NCBI RefSeq assembly: GCF_008124875.1
Contig: NZ_VNIA01000001.1
Location: 428,943-492,942, forward strand
Length of the DNA stretch: 64,000 bases
DNA from: Tenacibaculum adriaticum
GTDB lineage: Bacteria; Bacteroidota; Bacteroidia; Flavobacteriales; Flavobacteriaceae
Reading direction: 5' to 3'
Shown: in pieces, positions 18,678-27,065 of the stretch
Layout of the letters: every line of letters begins with the position of its first letter
Position numbering within the stretch: the first letter of the stretch is position 1
Notes under the pieces: model-generated
The model's input: only the letters and a program-made list of their open reading frames with translations
The model's database searches: none
What the model was told of the DNA's origin: nothing
Translations under genes and position numbers: made by a program

Positions 18678-19037
18678 CTAAAAACTTTTCCAGAGAACTT
18701 TTTTATCTGTTGCTTTTTCGGTAAAATCTGGGCATGTGTTATTTAAACTAGGTAACATCCCTCCAAACGTGCAAAGCTTTTCTTTTTTAATGTTGTATAA
18801 AGTAGACATTGCATCCGGACATTGGTAACAACCGTCAACCATATAAACTATTTCTCCTTTATATGTATATTGAGTAATCATAGCTTTGGTTGGAAATGGA
18901 CTTTTCTTAGTTTCTTCTATATATTCTTTTATCCAAACAATATCTTGTAACGGATTGTTGGTACTTTTTTGCGCATTTGAACTCGATTTACAAGACATCA
19001 TCAAAACAATTAGAAGGGCGGGAAAAAATATTTTCAT
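18678..19037 (-). CDS. Small lipoprotein of unknown function
   Basis: This 119-residue protein starts at ATG 19037, giving a lipoprotein signal MKIFFPALLIVLMMSCKSSS; a TTG start further out would add residues before the signal. The mature protein has paired cysteines (DGCYQCPDAM; LCTFGG; NNTCPDF) and YKGEIVYMVDGCYQC, like small periplasmic proteins of the DUF6970 kind. It follows the anti-sigma/barrel gene by 24 bp on the same strand and may belong to the sigma-factor operon. Confidence 0.65.
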   Translation of the reverse strand: MKIFFPALLIVLMMSCKSSSNAQKSTNNPLQDIVWIKEYIEETKKSPFPTKAMITQYTYKGEIVYMVDGCYQCPDAMSTLYNIKKEKLCTFGGMLPSLNNTCPDFTEKATDKKVLWKSF

Positions 19038-19061
19038 TTGTGTTTTTAAGCTAAGGTACAA

Positions 19062-20387
19062 TTAAAATTCATACTTTATTCCTGTATAGATTCCGAAAGT
19101 ATAAGGTTTAAAGCCGTTTGAGTTTTTTGAAAAAGTATTAAAATGTGATTTAAACATTGGGTTAATGTTAAATTTCATCTTATTATTAATAGAATAATCT
19201 ACATCTAATCCAAAATTACCACTAAAATTTATGGTGTTTAAATTGTTTGCTTCTCCTAGAACTTCAGAAAAAGAACTTGTTTCTGCGGTAATTGTATTTT
19301 GATTTAAAAAAAGAGAACTAAAACCAGCGATTATATTTGTTCTTATTTTTGAGGAAGATAATATGTTATACTTCATCTCAATTGGTATTTCAATATACCC
19401 GTATGTTTGATTTAAGCTTCCTTGTTCTACAGCAAAGCTATTACTTAAAGATAAAGCATCTGCATTTTCAAATGAGTTTACAATAAAGTATTCTTGATTA
19501 GAATTAATATTTGTTAAATTACTACTTCCAATAACACTAGAGACGATAGCTACATTTTTTGTGTTGAATTCAACTTTTTGCATATGAATACCTGATTGAA
19601 CAGACCATTTCTTATTTATTTTATAAGCAACATTTACACCATAAGAAAACGTGTTTTCTCCTGATGTTTTATTGCTATTAAGCCCTGCATCAATAGCGGA
19701 TGCATTTGTAAAAGAATTCGATTTTAAAACTCCTAAAACAGGAGAAACTGACCACTTATTTTCTTTGGAAACAACTTTAACATTCTCTTTTTCTTTTTTT
19801 AATTCCGCAATAAAATCCTTTCTTCCTTTTTCTTTCTTTTTATTAGATTGATCCTTTTCTTCTTTATTAGAAAAAATCTTTTCCATAACAATTTTTTTGT
19901 CAGAAGAAATACCCTTCACAGTTTCTTCTGACTCTCTTCCTTTTTCAATATTTTTTTCAGTTTTTTTATCCCCAAAGGCCAAAATTTGTTTTGTTTTTAT
20001 TTTCTTTTTGGAAGCTCCTATTTGTTTTTTTTTTCTTTTGGTAATTTCCCTTTTTTTTTCAATTGATACTATTTCTTGGTTAGTCTCTTTTTCGATTACA
20101 TCTTTATTCTTTAATTTTTTTGTATTAACAACTTCTTCTATTTTTTGTGGTAAATTTAGATTGTCTTTTTGGTTATTATCCTCTATTTTTTTTATCTCTG
20201 GGAACAACAATAATCCAAAAATCAACATGGCTGCCACACCACTAGAAAGCCACCAAATTGGAAAAATTCTTCGTTTTTTCTTTTGAAGTTTTGCTTCAAT
20301 ATTCTCCCAAATTTCAGGACCAGGAGTCACCTCCATATCTTTGAATTTCTCTTGAAACAACCTATCAATATTTTTATTCTCTAACAT
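19062..20387 (-). CDS. Membrane anti-sigma-type protein with C-terminal outer-membrane beta-barrel-like domain
   Basis: This 441-residue protein begins with a cytoplasmic segment (residues 1-40, PGPEIWENIEAKLQKKK) like those of Bacteroidota anti-sigma proteins. One membrane helix follows at about 44-62, then a long lysine/glutamate-rich spacer (about 75-205). The C-terminal part (about 210-441) is rich in beta strands resembling a PorT-like barrel (YGVNVAYKINKKWSVQSGIHM). Its start codon overlaps the stop region of the ECF sigma gene. This arrangement is frequent in flavobacteria; binding of the sigma factor is inferred. How a single chain would span both membranes is unclear, so the barrel-like part may simply be periplasmic. 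Confidence 0.6.
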   Translation of the reverse strand: MLENKNIDRLFQEKFKDMEVTPGPEIWENIEAKLQKKKRRIFPIWWLSSGVAAMLIFGLLLFPEIKKIEDNNQKDNLNLPQKIEEVVNTKKLKNKDVIEKETNQEIVSIEKKREITKRKKKQIGASKKKIKTKQILAFGDKKTEKNIEKGRESEETVKGISSDKKIVMEKIFSNKEEKDQSNKKKEKGRKDFIAELKKEKENVKVVSKENKWSVSPVLGVLKSNSFTNASAIDAGLNSNKTSGENTFSYGVNVAYKINKKWSVQSGIHMQKVEFNTKNVAIVSSVIGSSNLTNINSNQEYFIVNSFENADALSLSNSFAVEQGSLNQTYGYIEIPIEMKYNILSSSKIRTNIIAGFSSLFLNQNTITAETSSFSEVLGEANNLNTINFSGNFGLDVDYSINNKMKFNINPMFKSHFNTFSKNSNGFKPYTFGIYTGIKYEF

Positions 20388-20935
20388 TAAGCGTTTTCTT
20401 GTTTTTGCTGGTAATCTTCAATCTTTCTTTTTAAAATTAAACGTGCTCGTGATAAATTAGATTTTGAGGTTCCTTCAGAAATTTCTAACATATTCGCTAT
20501 TTCTTTATGCGAAAAATTATCTAACACGTATAAATTAAAAACCAATCTATACCTATCTGGTAACTGCTGAATTAACTCTAACATAAAATTTAACTCTATT
20601 TTAGTTTCGTCGACATCTATTAAAATGTCTTCCTTACTTTCTATATTTTGTTCATCCTTTACTAACTGTAAAGGTGATTTTTCTCGGTACCTCTGTAATG
20701 CTGTGTTCACAACAATTCTTTTAAGCCAACCTTCAAAAGAACCTTTACTTTCGTATTGATACATTTTATTAAATGCTATTATAAAACTGTCTTGCAACAC
20801 ATCTTCAGCATCATGATAATTTCGAGAATACTTTAAACTCAATGCGAAAAGTTTACCAGCAAAAAGATGATAAACTTGAGTCTGCGCTTGCAAATTATTT
20901 TGCTTGCATTTTTGTATGAGCTCTTCTAGGTTAAT
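20387..20935 (-). CDS. ECF RNA polymerase sigma factor
   Basis: The protein has sigma-70 region 2 (YSRNYHDAEDVLQDSFIIAFNKMYQYE) and region 4 (LPDRYRLVFNLYVLDNFSHKEIANML). It probably directs expression of an envelope-stress regulon and is paired with the membrane anti-sigma-like protein, whose gene overlaps its end. The start is odd: family-like residues (NLEELIQKCKQNNLQAQ) continue upstream of the first usual start codon (TTG at 20893), but the codon where ATG is expected is ATT (20933-20935), and an in-frame stop follows five codons further upstream. Either ATT is used, or translation begins at TTG and loses the first helix. The coordinates given use the ATT. Confidence 0.8.
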   Translation of the reverse strand: MNLEELIQKCKQNNLQAQTQVYHLFAGKLFALSLKYSRNYHDAEDVLQDSFIIAFNKMYQYESKGSFEGWLKRIVVNTALQRYREKSPLQLVKDEQNIESKEDILIDVDETKIELNFMLELIQQLPDRYRLVFNLYVLDNFSHKEIANMLEISEGTSKSNLSRARLILKRKIEDYQQKQENA

Positions 20936-20961
20936 TTTTATAAAGTTTATTTAAAAATAAA

Positions 20962-21657
20962 CTAATATTTTAATACAGGATATCCGTTTTCACAAACTAC
21001 CTCTTGTGGCTGAACGGGCAGTTCACAGGTGGAAGTTATATTCCATTTAATATTATATTGATTTTCTGCCTCGGTATATTCTTCTATTTTTTGTAAAAAA
21101 TCAACTGTATCTATTTGATTAGAATATGGTATGTATCCTTGAGGACCTCCACAAGCTTTAGAACCGTATGCAGTAAAACTCCATTCTGTAGCATTTGTAC
21201 AAGAAATACTGTTAGATACATTTTCTATTTCTGTAAACAATTCGATTAATTTTTGATGGTCTTTTTCTTGATCACTCAGCTCTCTTTTTACCACTAATTT
21301 CTCATCCGTTAACGAAACTATTCTCCAATTAAAATCTCCTGGAAAAAATTCCATTTTCACTTCTATTAAATCATTTTTGGTATTATACCTTCCTTCTACA
21401 TCATTAAAAACCAACGGTGGAGTTCCACACCAACCAGATGTTCTTTCAATAAAAATTCCATTATTTAAGAAAGAGATTCCATATTCTTTTTCCATTAAAT
21501 TAGTTGCCCTTTCAAACGTTAACGTTTCATTTTCATATACTGCATTTACCCAACTCCCTAACAATAAATTATTAGGATTAAAATCTGTGCTCGTATTATC
21601 TGAACAAGACACTAATGTGATGCAAAATAATATTGTAATTAAAATTTTAACTTTCAT
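20962..21657 (-). CDS. Lipocalin-like lipoprotein with cysteine-rich tail
   Basis: This 231-residue protein has a lipobox (ITLVSCSDN, Cys19). Residues about 30-130 look like a lipocalin-type beta sheet (LLGSWVNAVYENETLTF). Residues 150-231 hold cysteines and the segment ATEWSFTAYGSKACGGPQGYIPY, which resembles a domain seen in other flavobacterial lipoproteins, including YSNQIDT. Function is unknown. It lies in the same direction as the ECF operon, 26 bp before the sigma gene's apparent start, and so may be co-transcribed. Confidence 0.65.
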   Translation of the reverse strand: MKVKILITILFCITLVSCSDNTSTDFNPNNLLLGSWVNAVYENETLTFERATNLMEKEYGISFLNNGIFIERTSGWCGTPPLVFNDVEGRYNTKNDLIEVKMEFFPGDFNWRIVSLTDEKLVVKRELSDQEKDHQKLIELFTEIENVSNSISCTNATEWSFTAYGSKACGGPQGYIPYSNQIDTVDFLQKIEEYTEAENQYNIKWNITSTCELPVQPQEVVCENGYPVLKY

Positions 21658-21686
21658 GTGTTTAGTAATTTTATGTTAAAAATTGA

Positions 21687-22091
21687 TTAATTTACTGGCA
21701 CAACAACTTCCTCGAAAATGTTTTCCCCATCATCATCTACTCCTTTCCAAAATTTAAAAACATAATCTTTTTCCTGTGTAACTTTTACAGGAAAAGTATA
21801 TTCTTCTTGAACTATTTCTTCGGTACAATCTACATCGAGTCTTACACGTGCATTTATAGCAACAACTCTTATAGTGTCTTGATAATCATAATATAATCCG
21901 TTAAAGAAGTAACAACTATTTGGTAAAGAATATTTTACTGTAATATCGTAAGTCTCACCATATATGAAACTATCAGGAGTCTGTGCTTCATCAATCGTTA
22001 ATAACTCATAATTATATTTAGGTGTATCATCGTCTCCTAAACAAGACTGAAATAATAGAACACTTAAAAAAAGAAAAACAAGCTTTTTCAT
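21687..22091 (-). CDS. Small lipoprotein of unknown function
   Basis: This 134-residue protein has a lipobox (VLLFQSCLGDDD, Cys17). The rest is predicted beta-rich (YDITVKYSLPNSCYFFNGLYYDY), with a cysteine pair (Cys in NSC and DVDC) and FKFWKGVDDDGENIFEEVVVPVN at the end, consistent with an Ig-like sandwich. I do not recognise a named family. It is followed after 29 bp by another lipoprotein gene on the same strand, so the two are probably one transcript. Confidence 0.6.
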   Translation of the reverse strand: MKKLVFLFLSVLLFQSCLGDDDTPKYNYELLTIDEAQTPDSFIYGETYDITVKYSLPNSCYFFNGLYYDYQDTIRVVAINARVRLDVDCTEEIVQEEYTFPVKVTQEKDYVFKFWKGVDDDGENIFEEVVVPVN

Positions 22092-22158
22092 AATAGTATC
22101 GTTTTTAATTGTTTATTATAAGATGTAGATTTTATAATTAGGTTGCGTTTAATAATCT

Positions 22159-22166
22159 TATTTTTG
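22159..22166 (+). promoter_or_regulatory. Candidate -7 box of the LuxE-like gene
   Basis: TATTTTTG matches TAnnTTTG and ends only 9 bp before ATG 22176. If used, the transcript would be nearly leaderless. It also rules out the TTG at 22143 as start codon. Confidence 0.45.
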
Positions 22167-22175
22167 CAAAGGTTT

Positions 22176-23150
22176 ATGCAAAAAGAAGTTTTTAACATAC
22201 AATCTGAAGAAGATTTTAACAAAGTAACCATGCAAGTTTTTAAACATCAGTTTGAAAATAATGTGGTATATCGTTCTTTTTGTGATTTGTTATATGTACA
22301 TCCGAGTGATGTAAAATCTATTGAAGAGATTCCTTTTTTACCGATTCAGTTTTTTAAATCGCATCCCGTTTTAAGTACTTCGGATGAAATTCAACAAACA
22401 TTTACCAGTTCAGGAACTACAGGAAGCATAACTAGTAAACATTTAGTGTCTGACCTTTCTTGGTACGAAAAAAGTTATTTAAACGGTTTCAAACATTTCT
22501 ATGGTAATATTGAAGAGTATACTGTTTTAGCCTTATTGCCAAATTATTTAGAGCGAACAGGATCATCCTTAATTTATATGGTTGATGATTTAATTAAACG
22601 CTCTAAAAATCTTGAAAGTGGATTCTATCTTAATAACCTTGAGGAACTCGCTAAAAAACTCATCAATCTTGATAAAAAAGGAAATAAAATTCTACTCATA
22701 GGTGTTTCTTTTGCTTTGCTAGATTTAGTTGAAAACTATCAATTCGATCTACAAAATACCATCGTAATGGAAACTGGCGGAATGAAAGGACGTAGAAAAG
22801 AATTAGTTCGTAACGAATTACATAAAATTTTATCTGATGGTTTTTCTGTTGATAAAATCCATTCAGAATATGGTATGACTGAACTCTTAAGTCAAGGATA
22901 TTCAAAAGGAAACGGAGTTTTCGGTTGTCCACCTTGGATGAAAATTCTTACTCGTGATACTGAAGATCCTTTAACTATTCAAAACACTGGGAAAACAGGT
23001 GGAATTAATGTTATAGACTTAGCCAATTACAACTCGTGCAGTTTTATTGCAACGCAAGATCTAGGAAAAGTGTATAACGATGGTAGTTTTGAAATTATTG
23101 GTCGTTTTGATAACTCTGATATTCGTGGGTGTAATTTGATGGTTTTATAA
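22176..23150 (+). CDS. LuxE/PaaK-like acyl-protein synthetase (acyltransferase)
   Basis: This 324-residue protein belongs to the adenylate-forming LuxE branch: the nucleotide-binding loop FTSSGTTGSITSKH (about residues 82-95), then METGGMKGRRKEL (about 205-217), HSEYGMTELLSQGYS and a final GRFDNSDIRGCNL hinge region. LuxE-type enzymes activate a fatty acid as acyl-AMP and hold it as a thioester. In flavobacteria such genes occur without luciferase and the substrate is unknown. It is a single gene before glpD. Confidence 0.75.
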   Translation: MQKEVFNIQSEEDFNKVTMQVFKHQFENNVVYRSFCDLLYVHPSDVKSIEEIPFLPIQFFKSHPVLSTSDEIQQTFTSSGTTGSITSKHLVSDLSWYEKSYLNGFKHFYGNIEEYTVLALLPNYLERTGSSLIYMVDDLIKRSKNLESGFYLNNLEELAKKLINLDKKGNKILLIGVSFALLDLVENYQFDLQNTIVMETGGMKGRRKELVRNELHKILSDGFSVDKIHSEYGMTELLSQGYSKGNGVFGCPPWMKILTRDTEDPLTIQNTGKTGGINVIDLANYNSCSFIATQDLGKVYNDGSFEIIGRFDNSDIRGCNLMVL

Positions 23151-23232
23151 AACTTTCCTTTCTCTAATTTTTTTCTTAATAATTATCTGAAAAAGAAATT
23201 CTAAAAAATTTAAAATCATTTAAGTTTATCAT

Positions 23233-23240
23233 TATTTTTG
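23233..23240 (+). promoter_or_regulatory. Candidate -7 box of glpD
   Basis: TATTTTTG is a consensus -7 element. It ends 1 bp before an in-frame ATG at 23242, so transcription would begin after that ATG. This favours ATG 23257 as the true start of glpD. Confidence 0.45.
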
Positions 23241-23256
23241 GATGAAACTATATGCT

Positions 23257-24903
23257 ATGAACAACTTTTCATTCTTTAATAGAGAAAACATCAAAAAAGA
23301 ATTACAATCTAATGAGTTTGATATTCTTATTATTGGTGGCGGAATTACGGGTGCTGGAATTGCTTTAGACGCTGCTTCTCGCGGAATGAAAGTTGCTCTT
23401 ATTGAAAAAAATGATTTTGCTTCCGGAACTTCAAGTAAGTCCACTAAATTAATTCATGGTGGGCTTCGTTACTTAAAACAATTTGATTTTTGGTTGGTAA
23501 AAGAAGTAGGTACCGAGCGTGCTATTGTGCACAAATTAGCACCTCATTTGGTAATTCCAGATAAAATGATTTTGCCTTTAATTGAAGGTGGAACTTATGG
23601 TTCGTGGTTAACATCTATTGGATTAAAAGTATATGATGTATTGGCTTCTGTTGAAGGTGATGACAAACGTAGAATGTTAGATAAAGAAGAAGCTTTAAAA
23701 AAAGAACCTTTGTTACCAGAAGAAATCTTAAGTGGTGCTGGTTATTATGCTGAATATAGAACGGATGATGCTCGTTTAACTATTGAGGTTTTAAAAACCG
23801 CGAGTCACTATGATGCAGAAATACTAAATTATACAGAAGCAACAGAGTTTTTGTATCATAAAAAGCGGGTTGGTGGTGTAAAAGCAAAAGATGTTTTCAC
23901 TGATGAAACGTACAATATAAGAGCAAAATATGTAGTAAATGCTGGTGGGCCTTGGGTAGATGATTTACGTGAAATTAACAACTCTAAAACAGGAAGTCGT
24001 TTACACCTAACTAAAGGTGTGCATTTAGTGGTTCCTTTTGAAAAATTGCCTGTAAAACAATCGGTTTATTTTGATATTCCTGATGGTCGAATGATGTTTG
24101 CTATTCCAAGAGGAAAAGTAACCTATTTTGGTACTACGGATACAAATTACAATAAAGATTTAGATAGTGTAGAAACTGGTTTGGTAGATGCATTGTATCT
24201 AATTTCTGCAGTCAATAACATGTTTCCAAATATTGAATTAACCTTAGAGGATATTCAATCCTCTTGGGCAGGATTACGTCCGTTAATTCATGAAGAAGGA
24301 AAATCTGCTTCTGAGTTGTCTAGAAAAGATGAAATTTTTGTGTCTGACACTGAATTAATATCAATTGCAGGAGGGAAGCTAACGGGTTACCGGAAAATGT
24401 CGGAACGCATTGTAGATTTAGTTACTAAAAAATACAAAAAGAAATACGAAACAGAGTTTGATTCCATTCAAACAGAAGATATTGTTTTAACTGGTGGTCC
24501 ATTTAAAAATTACAAATCGGTAAATCTTTACATTAAACAAGTTTTTAAACAAATCAAAAAAGACGGTTTAACGAAACAAAATGCTGAATATTTAGTTCAC
24601 AATTATGGTAAACAAACCGATATTGTATTAGATAAATTTGATGAAATTAAAGAAAAAGATATAGAAAAACGTTTAATAAAAGCGGAAGTATGGTTTACTA
24701 TTCAGCATGAAATGACCTGTACACCTTCCGATTTTTTTATGCGTCGTACTGGACGTTTATTTTTTGATAAACCGAGTGTAGATAAATATAAAGAACTCGT
24801 GTTAGAAGAGTTTTCTAAGTACTTTAATTGGGATACTCATACAGCGGAAAAACATCAACAAGAATTAGAGAAAAAAATAGACTTAGCTGTGAATTTTAAA
24901 TAA
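23257..24903 (+). CDS. glpD: Aerobic glycerol-3-phosphate dehydrogenase
   Basis: This 548-residue protein (from ATG 23257) has the FAD-binding motif ILIIGGGITGAGIALDAASRG near the N-terminus, the GlpD signature SGTSSKSTKLIHGGLRYL, the active-site region FDIPDGRMMFAIPRGKVTYFGTTD, and the C-terminal helical cap. It oxidises glycerol-3-phosphate to dihydroxyacetone phosphate at the inner membrane face and feeds electrons to quinone. An ATG 15 bp upstream is in frame but would lie before the likely transcription start. gpsA, the soluble enzyme working in the opposite direction, is 3 kb away. Confidence 0.9.
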   Translation: MNNFSFFNRENIKKELQSNEFDILIIGGGITGAGIALDAASRGMKVALIEKNDFASGTSSKSTKLIHGGLRYLKQFDFWLVKEVGTERAIVHKLAPHLVIPDKMILPLIEGGTYGSWLTSIGLKVYDVLASVEGDDKRRMLDKEEALKKEPLLPEEILSGAGYYAEYRTDDARLTIEVLKTASHYDAEILNYTEATEFLYHKKRVGGVKAKDVFTDETYNIRAKYVVNAGGPWVDDLREINNSKTGSRLHLTKGVHLVVPFEKLPVKQSVYFDIPDGRMMFAIPRGKVTYFGTTDTNYNKDLDSVETGLVDALYLISAVNNMFPNIELTLEDIQSSWAGLRPLIHEEGKSASELSRKDEIFVSDTELISIAGGKLTGYRKMSERIVDLVTKKYKKKYETEFDSIQTEDIVLTGGPFKNYKSVNLYIKQVFKQIKKDGLTKQNAEYLVHNYGKQTDIVLDKFDEIKEKDIEKRLIKAEVWFTIQHEMTCTPSDFFMRRTGRLFFDKPSVDKYKELVLEEFSKYFNWDTHTAEKHQQELEKKIDLAVNFK

Positions 24904-24907
24904 AATT

Positions 24908-26176
24908 TTATTCAGAGTTTTCATGCTCTTCTAAATCTTTTATTAAGTCTAGTTTTCTTAATGTTGGATTAATAATTCCTGTTGTTAGCACAGTAATTAA
25001 CGTCATAGTTCCACCAAAAACAACAGCGGTTACTGTTCCCATTAATTTGGCTGTAACACCACTTTCAAAGGCTCCTAATTCGTTTGATGACCCAACAAAC
25101 ATAGAATTTACAGAAGCTACTCTACCACGCATATGATCAGGTGTTTTTAATTGTAAAATAGTTTGCCTTATAACCATAGAAACTCCGTCTGTAACACCAC
25201 TAAAAAACAATGCTACAAGTGAGATCAAGAAAACAGAAGATAAACCAAATATGATGATACAAATACCAAAACCAAAAATTGCAGTTAGTAATTTCATTCC
25301 TGCATTTTTACTAATAGGAAGGTATGCTGTAATTAACATCGTTAAAAAAGCACCGATTGCTGGAGCAGCTCTTAAAGCACCAAAACCTTCTGGTCCTACT
25401 TTTAAAATATCCTGCGCATATATAGGTAATAAAGCAACTGCTCCTCCAAAAAGTACGGATATCATATCTAAGGTGATAGCGCCTAAAATAGCTTTTGTTT
25501 TATATACAAATTGAATTCCTTCTTTTAAGCTTTGCATAACAGGTTCTCCTATTTTTGGATTTAAAATTGGTTTATTTTTTATAAAAAATACAGTGAAGAA
25601 AGACAATAAAACCAATGTAAATACTACACACAAAGACCAATGAACACCAATAAAGGAAATTAAATAACCAGCAAAAGCAGGTCCTAAAACAGAGGCTATT
25701 TGCCAAGTAGAACTGCTCCAAGTAGCGGCGTTAGGGTATAATTTTTTGGGAACTATTAAAGCTATTAAAGAAAAAATGGTAGGACCAAAAAAAGATCGTA
25801 AAAAACCTCCAAAAAAAACAAGTGTGTAAATAGCATACAAAACTGTGTTGGTAGACCAGTCTTTAATAAAACTAGGTAGTGTTAAAAAAAACAAACCTAA
25901 ACTTATAAAAGAAAATGCTCCTATACATAAGGCTAGTAAATTTCGTTTTTCTTTCTGATCTACTATATGACCAGCGAATAATGCCATAGAAACTGCTGGA
26001 ATTACTTCCATTAAACCAATAATTCCTAACGATAAGGGGTTTTTAGTAATACTATATACTTGCCATTCTATGATAATAAATTGCATAGACCAAGCAAATA
26101 CTAACAAAAATCTTACTAAAAGGAAAATATTAAATTCTTTAATTCTTAAAGATGCATAGGGATCTTTTTTTTCCAT
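24908..26176 (-). CDS. Major facilitator superfamily exporter
   Basis: This 422-residue membrane protein has about 12 predicted helices and the MFS loop motif between helices 2 and 3 (GHIVDQKEKRNLLAL). It resembles the EntS/MFS_3 branch of drug or siderophore exporters (SMQFIIIEWQVYSITKNPLSLGIIGL). The substrate is not predictable. It converges tightly on glpD (4-bp gap) and precedes nothing on its own strand, while the ACT-like gene lies 13 bp upstream in the same direction, so the two may be co-transcribed. Confidence 0.82.
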   Translation of the reverse strand: MEKKDPYASLRIKEFNIFLLVRFLLVFAWSMQFIIIEWQVYSITKNPLSLGIIGLMEVIPAVSMALFAGHIVDQKEKRNLLALCIGAFSFISLGLFFLTLPSFIKDWSTNTVLYAIYTLVFFGGFLRSFFGPTIFSLIALIVPKKLYPNAATWSSSTWQIASVLGPAFAGYLISFIGVHWSLCVVFTLVLLSFFTVFFIKNKPILNPKIGEPVMQSLKEGIQFVYKTKAILGAITLDMISVLFGGAVALLPIYAQDILKVGPEGFGALRAAPAIGAFLTMLITAYLPISKNAGMKLLTAIFGFGICIIIFGLSSVFLISLVALFFSGVTDGVSMVIRQTILQLKTPDHMRGRVASVNSMFVGSSNELGAFESGVTAKLMGTVTAVVFGGTMTLITVLTTGIINPTLRKLDLIKDLEEHENSE

Positions 26177-26189
26177 GTAAACTTAATTT

Positions 26190-26849
26190 TTAACTCAATT
26201 TTAAATCCATTAAAATGGAAAAAGTTTCGTTTACCTCGACGTCTTTTACAACAATAGTCATCTCATGAGTTGTAGAAATAACTTCTTGTACTGCAATATT
26301 TGCCCAAGCAAGTTGTTTTAAAATGAAATAATAAATACCTGATTGCTCCATATTTTCTTTAGGTAATTTTATAGTAATTGAAGCTAAATCATCTATATTA
26401 TTAATAAGGGTTTCTTTTTCAAACGTTTTTATAATTTGTGTTTGTAAACTCTTACTAGCCACAATATTTGTTTCAAAAATTCCTTGAGAAACCGTTAAAA
26501 AAGTATCGTTATTTTCTCCTGCTTCCGATAAAATAGAAGCAACTCTTTTAAATAAAGTCGATGAATTTTTGAAAGTATAATCACACAAATCCGAACGAAC
26601 AATTACATCTCCCAAATTTAGTGCAAGGCGTTTAATATTTTTACGAATACGTAATTCGCTAGCTGGGGATAACCTGTTAATAGCCATCATAACAGCTCCA
26701 ACTTTTACTTCCTTTTTAAGTTGTTGCGCTACTTCTGGCAAAATAATTCGTGCTAACGAGGAAACATTAATTAATTTTTCATGTAATGCTTCTTCTATAA
26801 AAGGAGTTTTACGTATCGTAATTTCAACAGCTTCCTGAATCGTTTTCAT
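26190..26849 (-). CDS. ACT-domain-like protein of unknown function
   Basis: This 219-residue soluble protein has an N-terminal helical region (about 1-60) and two regions resembling ACT modules as in aspartate kinases (LGDVIVRSDLCDYTF; SGIYYFILKQLAWANIAVQEVISTTHEMTIVVKD). ACT domains bind amino acids and regulate enzymes, but no catalytic domain is present here. Free-standing proteins of this kind are conserved in Bacteroidota with no assigned role. It is 13 bp upstream of the MFS exporter in the same direction, which may hint at amino-acid-linked export. Confidence 0.6.
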   Translation of the reverse strand: MKTIQEAVEITIRKTPFIEEALHEKLINVSSLARIILPEVAQQLKKEVKVGAVMMAINRLSPASELRIRKNIKRLALNLGDVIVRSDLCDYTFKNSSTLFKRVASILSEAGENNDTFLTVSQGIFETNIVASKSLQTQIIKTFEKETLINNIDDLASITIKLPKENMEQSGIYYFILKQLAWANIAVQEVISTTHEMTIVVKDVEVNETFSILMDLKLS

Positions 26850-26941
26850 TATTGTTTAAAATTAAACTAAAAGTTATAAAAACAAATGTATGAAAGTTAA
26901 AAATAACTTATATCTAGAATTTTGTGTTTTTTTTGGGTAAG

Positions 26942-26973
26942 TTGTATGTAAATCAGAAATTTAATTAACTTTG
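26942..26973 (+). promoter_or_regulatory. Orphan plus-strand promoter
   Basis: TTG at 26942-26944 is followed 21 bases later by TAACTTTG at 26966-26973, a good Bacteroidota promoter. No protein gene lies downstream on this strand before the 3' end of gpsA on the opposite strand. Confidence 0.5.
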
Positions 26974-26978
26974 GATAA

Positions 26979-27039
26979 TGTTATTAATGCAACACAACTA
27001 AATAAAAGAGCGATTGATTGAGTTTTTAACTCATTTTTT
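26979..27039 (+). ncRNA. Candidate small RNA of about 60 nt
   Basis: It lies between the promoter at 26942-26973 and an intrinsic terminator (TGAGTT-TTT-AACTCA at 27019-27033 followed by six T). The only open frame inside is MLLMQHN, which is probably not a gene. The start point is estimated from the promoter. Confidence 0.35.
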
Positions 27040-27065
27040 GAGAACCCAAATATGTAAATAAACAA

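Noticed and set aside
19651..20286. Serine/phenylalanine-rich plus-strand frames opposite the anti-sigma-like gene
   Set aside because: They are reverse reads of a lysine/glutamate-rich spacer.
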